This document shows, piece by piece, positions 17,514 to 23,683 of a stretch of 64,000 bases of DNA. The position numbers and the translations under genes were made by a program. Every line of letters starts with the position of its first letter. Positions within the stretch are counted from its first letter, which is position 1. The notes below the pieces were generated by a model. That model had not been told where the DNA came from. It worked only from the letters and a program-made list of their open reading frames with translations, and searched no databases. Origin of the DNA: Mycolicibacterium moriokaense (lineage in GTDB: Bacteria > Actinomycetota > Actinomycetes > Mycobacteriales > Mycobacteriaceae); assembly GCF_003201655.1 (NCBI RefSeq), contig NZ_QJJU01000019.1, positions 1 through 64,000 on the forward strand, given 5' to 3'.

Positions 17514-18416
17514 ATGCGCGGCTCGAAGATTCTGATCACGGGTCCGACCGGCCAGGTCGCGACACCCATCGCCAAGGCCCTTGCCCCCGACAACGAGGTG
17601 TGGGGCATTGCCCGGTTCACGGACGCCACGGCCCGTGAGGGCCTTGAGAAGGCCGGGGTGCGATGCGTGACGGTCAACCTGGCCGCCGGCGACTTCAGCG
17701 CGATCCCGAGGGACTTCGACTACGTCATCAACCTCGCGGTGGCCAAGAGCGGCAGATGGGACAAGGACCTCGCGGCCAACGCGGAGTCGGTCGGTCTCCT
17801 GATGGCCCACTGCCCGGACGCCCAGGCCTTTCTGCAGTGCTCCTCGGCGGCCGTGTACGACCCGCCGGACGACGAGCCGCGGACCGAAGCCACCGCTCTT
17901 GGCGACAACCACAAGACGATGTTCCCGACCTACTCCATCTCCAAGATCGCAGGCGAAGTCGTCGCACGAACGATGGCGCGCGCGCTGGGCGTGCCCACCG
18001 TCATCGCCCGGCTCAACGTGCCGTACGGCGACAACGGTGGGTGGCCGTTCTATCACATGGAGATGCTGCTGGCCGGGATCCCCATCCCGGTCCCGCCCGG
18101 TGGGCCTGCCCGCTACAACCCGATCCACGAAGACGACTTCATCGCGACACTGCCGAGGCTGCTCGATGTGGCTTCGGTGCCTGCGACCACGGTCAACTGG
18201 TGTGGCGAGCAGACCGTCAGTCTGCAGGAATGGTGCGGCTACCTCGGCTCGCTGGTGGGCACGGAACCCGTCTTCGAAGAGAGCGCGCAGGCGCTGCGTG
18301 GCGGCCCCACCGACGCGACCCGGATGCGGGAGTTGCTCGGCGGCACAAAGGTCGACTGGCGCGACGGGATGCGGCGGATGGCAGCCAAGTTCCACCCGGA
18401 CCTGGTCGGTGCGTGA
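17514..18416 (+). CDS. NAD-dependent epimerase/dehydratase family protein
   Basis: A 300-residue extended short-chain dehydrogenase. The Rossmann motif is ILITGPTGQVATPIAKAL (a GxxGxxA-type variant) at the N-terminus. Ser and the YxxxK pair appear in LQCSSAAVYDPPDDEP and TYSISKIAGEVVA. It is likely to act on a nucleotide-sugar or lipid-linked ketone/alcohol; the substrate is unknown. It follows the broken NTF2-like gene by 29-46 bp and converges on ptpB with a 10-bp gap. Confidence 0.88.
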   Translation: MRGSKILITGPTGQVATPIAKALAPDNEVWGIARFTDATAREGLEKAGVRCVTVNLAAGDFSAIPRDFDYVINLAVAKSGRWDKDLAANAESVGLLMAHCPDAQAFLQCSSAAVYDPPDDEPRTEATALGDNHKTMFPTYSISKIAGEVVARTMARALGVPTVIARLNVPYGDNGGWPFYHMEMLLAGIPIPVPPGGPARYNPIHEDDFIATLPRLLDVASVPATTVNWCGEQTVSLQEWCGYLGSLVGTEPVFEESAQALRGGPTDATRMRELLGGTKVDWRDGMRRMAAKFHPDLVGA

Positions 18417-18426
18417 ACAAGAACCG

Positions 18427-19224
18427 CTATCCGAGGAGCGCGGCGCGCACCTTCGCTATCTCGTCGGTCGTCACACCCACTGCCTCGAGATAGCCCGCTA
18501 GCCCGCCGTAGTTCTCGTCGATGGTGCGGCGTGCGGCGTCAAGGTATTCCGGTTGTACGCCAAGCACCGCGTCGGTCAGTCGCGCCTCGGCGAAGGTGAG
18601 TTCTTCGTCCGTTTCGGTGCGCTCGCGGACAGACTTCAGGATCTGTTCCCGCAGCCGCCCCACCGCCTCGTTGCTGCGCAGGAAATCAGCGAGCACTACG
18701 TCGCGGTCAACGCTGATGGCATCGAGGACCGTGGCGACCGTGAAACCGGTTCTGTCCTTGCCGGCAAAACAGTGCGCGATCACTGGACGACGCGCTCCGA
18801 GCAGCGAAATAACCTGTCGCACAGCGCGTTGCGCGCCGCCGAGCGTCGGGAAGCGCTGATACTCCTCGGTCATGAACCGCCGGGCCGCGACTGCGACGTT
18901 CTCGTCATCGGACTTCTCGGTCATCATTTTCTGGAAGGCCGTCTCATGCGGCGCCTCACCATCCACCGCCGTCACCTCGTGAAAGTGAAGATGGTGCACC
19001 TCCACGCCCGCGGGCACCGCGCCCTCTCCGTGCCGCTCTACTTCGGCCGACGACCGCAGGTCGGCGACGTCCGTGATGCCGAAGCCGAGCAGTGCCGTCC
19101 GACCCGAGTCGTCGAGCCCGTTCAATTCACTGGACCGAAAGAACCGGCCCGGCCGGATACCGGTCTCCTCGGCGACGTCGCGGAAGTTCCACGCCCCTGA
19201 CAGGGCGTCAGGGTTCGGGGTCAC
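18427..19224 (-). CDS. ptpB: Tyrosine/lipid phosphatase PtpB (Rv0153c-like)
   Basis: A 265-residue member of the MPtpB family, dual-specificity protein-tyrosine and phosphoinositide phosphatases. The P-loop reads HCFAGKDRTGF, with nucleophile Cys152 and phosphate-binding Arg158. N-terminal family residues NFRDVAEETGIRPGRFFRSS are present. In M. tuberculosis the orthologue is secreted into the host; no classical signal peptide is visible here. The GTG start shares its first G with the TAG stop of fadE2 (TAGTG), so the two are translationally coupled. The same neighbour is found in H37Rv. Confidence 0.93.
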   Translation of the reverse strand: MTPNPDALSGAWNFRDVAEETGIRPGRFFRSSELNGLDDSGRTALLGFGITDVADLRSSAEVERHGEGAVPAGVEVHHLHFHEVTAVDGEAPHETAFQKMMTEKSDDENVAVAARRFMTEEYQRFPTLGGAQRAVRQVISLLGARRPVIAHCFAGKDRTGFTVATVLDAISVDRDVVLADFLRSNEAVGRLREQILKSVRERTETDEELTFAEARLTDAVLGVQPEYLDAARRTIDENYGGLAGYLEAVGVTTDEIAKVRAALLG

Positions 19225-20456
19225 TACTTGGTCACCGCCGCCGCGAACGCAGACTTCTCACGGCCAAGCTCGGCGCGCGCGATGGTCCGCATGTGCACCT
19301 CGTCCGGGCCGTCGAACAGCCGCATCGCCCGATGCCAGCCGTAGAGCCGGGCCAGCACGGTGTCGTCGCTGATGCCAGCGGCACCGTGCACCTGGATCGC
19401 CCGGTCGATGACGTTGCACGCCATCTGCGGCGCCACCGCCTTGATCATCGCGACCAGTTGCTGCGCTTCCTTGCTCCTGTTGCCGTGCTGGTCGATGACC
19501 CACGCCGCTTTGTGACACAGCATGCGGGACTGTTCAATCTCGTTGCGGGACTGGGCAACCTGTTGCTGAACCACCCCCTGGTCGGCCAACGGCTTACCGA
19601 ACGCGATGCGCGTGTTGACCCGGTCGATCATCAACGCCATCGCACGCTCGGCCACCCCGATGGCGCGCATGCAATGGTGGATGCGGCCGGGGCCAAGACG
19701 GGCCTGCGCGATCGCGAAACCACCGCCCTCCTCGCCGAGGAGGTTCGACACAGGCACGCGCACGTTCTCGAAGGTGATCTCGCAGTGGCCGTGCTGGTCC
19801 TGCCAGCCGAAAACTGGCAGTGACCGAAGGACGGTTACCCCTTCTGTTTCGATGGGGACCAGGATCATCGACTGCTGCTGATGGCTGGCGGCGTCGGGGT
19901 TGGTGCGGCCCATCACGATGAGGATCTTGCAGCGCGGGTCGGCGGCACCGGAGATCCACCATTTGCGGCCGTTGATGACGTAGTCGCTGCCGTCGCGCAG
20001 CATCGTCGTCTGGATGTTGCGCGCATCGCTCGATGCGACCGCGGGTTCGGTCATCGCGAACGCGCTGCGGATCTCCCCCTTCAGAAGGGGCTCCAGCCAT
20101 TTCTTGCTCTGATCCTCGTTGGCGAACAGGTGCAGGGTCTCCATGTTGCCGGTGTCCGGGGCAGCGCAGTTGGTAACCTCGGGGGCGATCTCCATGCTCC
20201 AACCGGTCAGCTCGGCCAGCGGCGCGTACTCGAGGTTCGTCAGGCCGGACTCGGCGGGCAGGAACAGATTCCACAGCCCGCGGTCCTTGGCCAGCTTCTT
20301 GAGCTCCTCGATGACTGGCGGAACGGTGTGGTCGTCGCGCCCCTTCTCGTGCCGGTACGCGTCGTAGTCCTTCTCGGCGGGGAACACGAATTCCGTCATG
20401 AAGTCGGTGAGCCGCTCGTGGTAGTCCTGTGCCTTGGCCGACAACGCGAAGTCCAT
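19224..20456 (-). CDS. fadE2: Acyl-CoA dehydrogenase (Rv0154c-like)
   Basis: FAD-dependent acyl-CoA dehydrogenase of 410 residues, close to the ACAD10/11-like branch. Visible motifs are SAFAMTEPAVASSDARNIQT in the FAD/substrate region, GRKWWISGAADPRCKILIVMGRTNPD, and the C-terminal QVHGAAGISDDTVLARLYGWH then RLFDGPDEVH. ATG 20456 is chosen over an upstream ATG because it gives the standard MDFALSAKAQDYHERL beginning. The stop overlaps the ptpB start by 1 nt. The acyl substrate is unknown. Confidence 0.93.
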   Translation of the reverse strand: MDFALSAKAQDYHERLTDFMTEFVFPAEKDYDAYRHEKGRDDHTVPPVIEELKKLAKDRGLWNLFLPAESGLTNLEYAPLAELTGWSMEIAPEVTNCAAPDTGNMETLHLFANEDQSKKWLEPLLKGEIRSAFAMTEPAVASSDARNIQTTMLRDGSDYVINGRKWWISGAADPRCKILIVMGRTNPDAASHQQQSMILVPIETEGVTVLRSLPVFGWQDQHGHCEITFENVRVPVSNLLGEEGGGFAIAQARLGPGRIHHCMRAIGVAERAMALMIDRVNTRIAFGKPLADQGVVQQQVAQSRNEIEQSRMLCHKAAWVIDQHGNRSKEAQQLVAMIKAVAPQMACNVIDRAIQVHGAAGISDDTVLARLYGWHRAMRLFDGPDEVHMRTIARAELGREKSAFAAAVTK

Positions 20457-20521
20457 GCCGCCACGATATGACACGCGCAAAACGGCGGAACAACACCGTC
20501 GCGTCGAGCGTAAGAATGGGT

Positions 20522-20983
20522 ATGACTGAGAGCCGCCCTCCGTTTCCGCCCTTCACGCTCGAGACCGCGAGACAGAAGGTCCAGGCCGCCGAGGATGCCT
20601 GGAACACCCGAGACCCCGAACGCGTCAGCCTGGCCTACACCGTCGACTCCCAGTGGCGAAACCGCGACGAGCATGTTGTCGGACGCGAGGCGATCGTCGC
20701 GTTTCTCACCGGCAAATGGCAGCGCGAACTCGACTACGTACTGCGAAAGAGCCTGTGGGGCTTCCGGGAGAACCGGATGGCGGTGCGTTTCCAGTACGAG
20801 TGCCGCGACGCCGCCGGGCAGTGGTACCGCAGCTACGGCAACGAGCTATGGGAGTTCACGCCGGAGGGCCTGATGGCGCGGCGGGAAGCCAGCATCAACG
20901 ACGTGAAGATCGACGAATCGGAGCGGCGCTACTTCGGCCCGCGGCCGGAGTCGGAGTACGGGACCGACATCCCGCTCTGGTGA
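20522..20983 (+). CDS. DUF1348 / NTF2-like fold protein
   Basis: A 153-residue protein of the DUF1348 branch of the NTF2/SnoaL fold. Family residues include VQAAEDAWNTRDPERVSLAY, DSQWRNRDEHVVGREAIVAF and the Trp/Tyr-rich end YFGPRPESEYGTDIPLW. No catalytic function is established for the family. An ATG two codons earlier (20516) is an alternative start. It is divergent from fadE2 across 65 bp and followed within 10 bp by a strong hairpin. Confidence 0.87.
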   Translation: MTESRPPFPPFTLETARQKVQAAEDAWNTRDPERVSLAYTVDSQWRNRDEHVVGREAIVAFLTGKWQRELDYVLRKSLWGFRENRMAVRFQYECRDAAGQWYRSYGNELWEFTPEGLMARREASINDVKIDESERRYFGPRPESEYGTDIPLW

Positions 20984-20989
20984 CACGAG

Positions 20990-21028
20990 GAGGCCCTCCC
21001 CAGGAATACGCCGCCCAGGGAGGGCCTC
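20990..21028. terminator. Bidirectional hairpin terminator
   Basis: GAGGCCCTCCC (20990-21000) and GGGAGGGCCTC (21018-21028) pair perfectly over 11 bp around a 17-nt loop. It lies between the convergent DUF1348 gene and small secreted gene A. There is no T-run, as is common in mycobacteria. The same stem sequence recurs at 22801-22836. Confidence 0.7.
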
Positions 21029-21046
21029 AGGAGGGTGGTCTTTCGG

Positions 21047-21307
21047 CTATTCGCCTGCGGGCATCTCGAAGCCGAAGCCGAAGCCGTGGTGCCGGTGCCA
21101 CTGGCCGCCGGGCATGACCACGATGGGCGGCCGGGCGATCGTGTTCGGGGTGGCGACGATGCCGGGGCGAGGTGTCGGCTCGTAGGAGTAGGTGCCTGCG
21201 TTGGCCGTCCCTGCCAGGCCGATGGCGGCGCCGCCGATGATGCCTGCCGAGACTGCAGGCAGTGCGATGTAGCGGGCGAAGCGGCGGGTGATTGTGGTGT
21301 TCGTCAT
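21047..21307 (-). CDS. Small secreted histidine-containing protein A (unknown family)
   Basis: An 86-residue pre-protein. An Arg-bearing N-terminus (TITRRFARYIAL) precedes a hydrophobic core and an Ala-rich cleavage region (GLAGTANAGTYS), so export by the Sec route is likely. The mature part is about 50 residues, with PGIVATPNTIARPPIVVMPG and the His/Gly/Phe stretch WHRHHGFGFGFEMP. It shares FARY, SAGI, GLA, IVATP and MPG-W-H with the protein at 21512-21742, so the two are paralogues. AAGGAT precedes the ATG as ribosome-binding site. Function unknown; the histidines could bind metal, but that is a guess. Confidence 0.7.
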   Translation of the reverse strand: MTNTTITRRFARYIALPAVSAGIIGGAAIGLAGTANAGTYSYEPTPRPGIVATPNTIARPPIVVMPGGQWHRHHGFGFGFEMPAGE

Positions 21308-21417
21308 TTCTGAATCCTTCTGTGGTGGTTGGATTTTCGGTTGTCTCGCCGGTTTCTCCGGCGTTGAGATAACTCTCTCGCATCGCGTTGGCGAAGTCTG
21401 TCGGGTGATCGGCCGTT

Positions 21418-21440
21418 GGAACGGTGGAATTCCGTGTCCC
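21418..21440. promoter_or_regulatory. Conserved inverted-repeat element, copy A
   Basis: GGAACGG (21418-21424) and CCGTGTCC (21432-21439) flank a 7-bp centre and are followed by CCCAATCGGTGG. This is the least symmetrical of three related elements (see 21852-21873 and 22896-22920). It lies about 110 bp upstream of small secreted gene A. Confidence 0.45.
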
Positions 21441-21469
21441 CCAATCGGTGGATAGCCGAGATATAAAGA

Positions 21470-21497
21470 AACCCTCCCCGGGGTCGCGGGGAGGGTT
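21470..21497 (-). terminator. Terminator hairpin after small secreted gene B
   Basis: AACCCTCCCCG (21470-21480) pairs perfectly with CGGGGAGGGTT (21487-21497) around a 6-nt loop. It begins 15 nt beyond the stop of gene B on the minus strand. It would insulate gene A from read-through. Confidence 0.75.
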
Positions 21498-21511
21498 CCG
21501 TCTTGGGGGAA

Positions 21512-21742
21512 TCAGCGGGTGTAAGCCGGCTGAAGGTCGCCGAGGTGATGGACTTCGTGGTGCCAGCGCCAGCCCGGCATGGCGGCGGGGGCCGGGTGTG
21601 CCTTGACGTGGGGCGTCGCGACGATGCTCGGCTGTTGGACGTCAGTGCTTGCCGCGTAGGACGCACTGGCCAGGCCGAGGGCGGCTGCGACGAGGATACC
21701 GGCCGAGATTAGCAGGACGAGGTAGCGGGCGAAGGGACACAT
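21512..21742 (-). CDS. Small secreted histidine-containing protein B (paralogue of A)
   Basis: A 76-residue pre-protein. A short N-terminus (MCPFARYLVLLISAGILVAA) leads into a signal-peptide hydrophobic core and the cleavage-like GLASASYAAS. The mature part is about 45 residues: QQPSIVATPHVKAHPAPAAM, then PGWRWHHEVHHLGDLQPAYTR. It matches protein A in FARY, SAGI, GLA, IVATP and MPG-W-H. AAGGAA precedes the ATG as ribosome-binding site. It has its own upstream inverted repeat and a terminator, so it is an independent unit. Function unknown. Confidence 0.68.
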   Translation of the reverse strand: MCPFARYLVLLISAGILVAAALGLASASYAASTDVQQPSIVATPHVKAHPAPAAMPGWRWHHEVHHLGDLQPAYTR

Positions 21743-21851
21743 CTGAGTTCCTTTGTCTTCGTTGACTTTTGGTGTGTTGCGCCGAGGTGTTCCGGCGATG
21801 ACTCAAGAGTGCTGCAGCGAAGACGCTTTGTATGTCCGGCGATCGGAGGTT

Positions 21852-21873
21852 GGACAGGATGAACCGGCTGTCC
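21852..21873. promoter_or_regulatory. Conserved inverted-repeat element, copy B
   Basis: GGACAG (21852-21857) and CTGTCC (21868-21873) flank GATGAACCGG and are followed by CCCGATC. The element is 110 bp upstream of small secreted gene B. The adjacent TTGTATGTCCGGCGATC (21828-21844) is repeated exactly at 22874-22890 beside copy C. Confidence 0.5.
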
Positions 21874-21918
21874 CCCGATCAGGGGATGTCGCGCTTGGTG
21901 GGCCGTTATGGCCAGGCG

Positions 21919-22782
21919 TTAGACGCGAATGTCGTCGGCGACGGCCGCAAGCGCGGCCAGGTGCTCATCGACCGTGCGCAGGCCCGCGCCCATCGTGTTC
22001 ACCGATACATGGGTGGCGCCTGCGGCGGTCCACTGGGCAAGCTCATCGGCGGCCTGCTGCCGGTCACCCCGCCAGGTCACCCGGCCTTCCATCCCGAGCG
22101 CCGACGGATCCCTGCCCGCCGCGATCGCCGAGCGCGCCACAATCTCGCGCGCTTCGTCGAGCTTTGGCCCCGGCGACATCATCGGGAACCATCCGTCGGC
22201 CAACCGGCCCGCCCGCTCCAGGGCAGGCCGCGATGCGGCACCGATCCACACCGGTATCGGCCGATTCACGGGAAGCGGCGCCAGCCCCGCACCCGTGACG
22301 CGATGGTGTGCGCCGTCGAACGTCACCGTCTGTTCGGTCCACAACCGCCGCATCAGCTCGACCTGCTCGCCCAACCGCTTGCCGCGGTTGGTGAAGTTCT
22401 CGCCGAGGGCCTCGTACTCGACGGCGTTCCAGCCGAGCCCGACACCGAGGCGCAGACGCCCCTCGCTGAGTAGGTCGACCTCGGCGGCTTGCTTGGCGAC
22501 AAGCACCGCCTGCCGTTGCGGCAGGATGATGATCCCGGTCACCAGCTCCAGCGTGGTGGTGACGGCCGCCAGGTACCCGAACATCACAAGCGGTTCGTGG
22601 AACGTGGTGTGCACGTCGTACGGACCGGCCCAGCCGGCGTGGACCGCAGGGTCGGCGCCGACGACGTGGTCGTACGCAAGGAGGTGGCTGAACCCCAGCT
22701 CCTCGACGCGCTGGCCGTAGGTACGGACGGCTGACGCGTCACCACCTAGCTCTGTCTGAGGGAACACCACGCCGATTCGCAT
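21919..22782 (-). CDS. LLM-class F420-dependent oxidoreductase
   Basis: A 287-residue luciferase-like flavin/F420 enzyme of the Rv-type TIGR03619-like group. It opens with MRIGVVFPQTELGGDASAV and has the barrel motifs LLAYDHVVGADPAVHAGWAG and ELVTGIIILPQRQAVLVAKQ. GRLRLGVGLGWNAVEYEALG and PIPVWIGAASRPALERAGRL follow. Mycobacteria make F420, and these enzymes usually reduce or oxidise small organic substrates; this one's substrate is unknown. ATG 22782 gives the standard N-terminus. A hairpin ends only 18 bp upstream, so its promoter must lie very close to or within that region. Confidence 0.88.
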   Translation of the reverse strand: MRIGVVFPQTELGGDASAVRTYGQRVEELGFSHLLAYDHVVGADPAVHAGWAGPYDVHTTFHEPLVMFGYLAAVTTTLELVTGIIILPQRQAVLVAKQAAEVDLLSEGRLRLGVGLGWNAVEYEALGENFTNRGKRLGEQVELMRRLWTEQTVTFDGAHHRVTGAGLAPLPVNRPIPVWIGAASRPALERAGRLADGWFPMMSPGPKLDEAREIVARSAIAAGRDPSALGMEGRVTWRGDRQQAADELAQWTAAGATHVSVNTMGAGLRTVDEHLAALAAVADDIRV

Positions 22783-22800
22783 ACTGTGCCCCAACGTATC

Positions 22801-22836
22801 GAGGCCCTCCCCCAATTCCTGATGGGGGAGGGCCTC
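22801..22836 (-). terminator. Terminator-like hairpin of the relic third locus
   Basis: GAGGCCCTCCCCC (22801-22813) pairs perfectly over 13 bp with GGGGGAGGGCCTC (22824-22836), with a 10-nt loop. Its stem contains the whole 11-bp stem of the 20990-21028 hairpin. It sits just downstream of the relic stop codon on the minus strand, as the hairpins do for genes A and B. Confidence 0.65.
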
Positions 22837-22846
22837 GGTGGCGGTT

Positions 22847-22920
22847 ATCAGCGGGTGTAGCGCCGACGACCCGTTGTATGTCCGGCGATCAGACGGGGAC
22901 ACGGATGAATCACGTGTCCC
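22847..22920 (-). pseudogene. Deletion relic of a third small secreted protein gene
   Basis: Two blocks identical to the gene B locus are present but almost joined. ATCAGCGGGTGTA (22847-22859) matches the last codons and stop of gene B (21511-21523; Tyr-Thr-Arg-stop). TTGTATGTCCGGCGATC (22874-22890) matches its upstream region (21828-21844). In gene B the blocks are 304 nt apart; here they are 14 nt apart, so the coding body has been lost. The upstream inverted repeat and the downstream hairpin remain. Confidence 0.6.
22896..22920. promoter_or_regulatory. Conserved inverted-repeat element, copy C (most symmetrical)
   Basis: GGGACACG (22896-22903) and CGTGTCCC (22913-22920) form a perfect 8-bp inverted repeat around GATGAATCA, followed by GCAATCGGAGG. 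It is 120 bp upstream of the response-regulator ATG on the plus strand, and upstream of the relic on the minus strand. It could be the binding site of that NarL-type regulator, which is an inference from position only. Confidence 0.5.
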
Positions 22921-23040
22921 GCAATCGGAGGAAGAACGGGCCGATGCTGTGCGACGCTGGCTTCATGACCAGCGAAGACGACTGCGAGTGAGGATCGCAG
23001 CGAGGGACGAGCGAGGACCGGAGCGAGCGGGAGTCGAGCC

Positions 23041-23682
23041 ATGACAAGCGAAAAGGTGCGTGTGGTGGTGGGCGATGACCATCCGCTGTTTCGCGATGGG
23101 GTGGTCCGTGCTCTGACGTCGAGCGGGTCGATCGAGGTGGTGGCGGAAGCCGACGACGGAATATCGGCGCTCGAAGCCATCAGGACGCATTCACCGCAGG
23201 TCGCCCTGCTGGACTACCGGATGCCTGGCATGGACGGCGCAGAGGTGGCGGCCGCCGTGCAACGCGACGAGCTGCCGACCCGGGTGCTGCTTGTGTCGGC
23301 GCACGACGAACCTGCCATCGTGTTCCGCGCGCTGCAGGAAGGTGCTGCCGGATTCCTGCCGAAGGAGTCGAGCAGGAGCGAACTGGTGAACGCGGTGCTC
23401 GACTGCGCGAAGGGGCGCGACATCGTGGCGCCGAGCCTGGCCGCGGGCCTGGCAGGCGAGATCCGTAAGCGCGCCGAACCCGAAGGCCCCGTGCTGTCCC
23501 CACGCGAGCGCGAGGTGCTGAAGATGATTGCCTCGGGCAGCAGCATTCCCGCGATGGCCAGAGAACTGTTCCTTGCGCCGTCGACCGTCAAGACCCACGT
23601 GCAGCGGCTCTACGAGAAGCTCGGCGTCAGTGACCGGGCCGCCGCGGTCGCCGAGGCGATGCGCCGCAAGCTCCTGGAGTAG
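23041..23682 (+). CDS. NarL/LuxR-family response regulator
   Basis: A 213-residue two-component regulator. The receiver domain (about 5-120) has the acidic pair Asp12-Asp13 (VVVGDDHPLFRDG), the phospho-acceptor Asp58 in VALLDYRMPGMDG, and the Lys of FLPKESSR. A LuxR helix-turn-helix follows at about 145-205 (LSPREREVLKMIASGSS, then STVKTHVQRLYEKLGVSDRA). Its gene ends 1 bp before that of the cognate histidine kinase. The target genes are unknown. The three nearby inverted repeats, including one 120 bp upstream of its start, are candidates. Confidence 0.94.
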   Translation: MTSEKVRVVVGDDHPLFRDGVVRALTSSGSIEVVAEADDGISALEAIRTHSPQVALLDYRMPGMDGAEVAAAVQRDELPTRVLLVSAHDEPAIVFRALQEGAAGFLPKESSRSELVNAVLDCAKGRDIVAPSLAAGLAGEIRKRAEPEGPVLSPREREVLKMIASGSSIPAMARELFLAPSTVKTHVQRLYEKLGVSDRAAAVAEAMRRKLLE

Positions 23683-23683
23683 C

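Noticed and set aside
22848..23180. 110-residue minus-strand ORF ending RRYTR opposite the response regulator start
   Set aside because: Only its last codons and stop are meaningful (the gene-B-like relic); the rest is antisense to the receiver domain.
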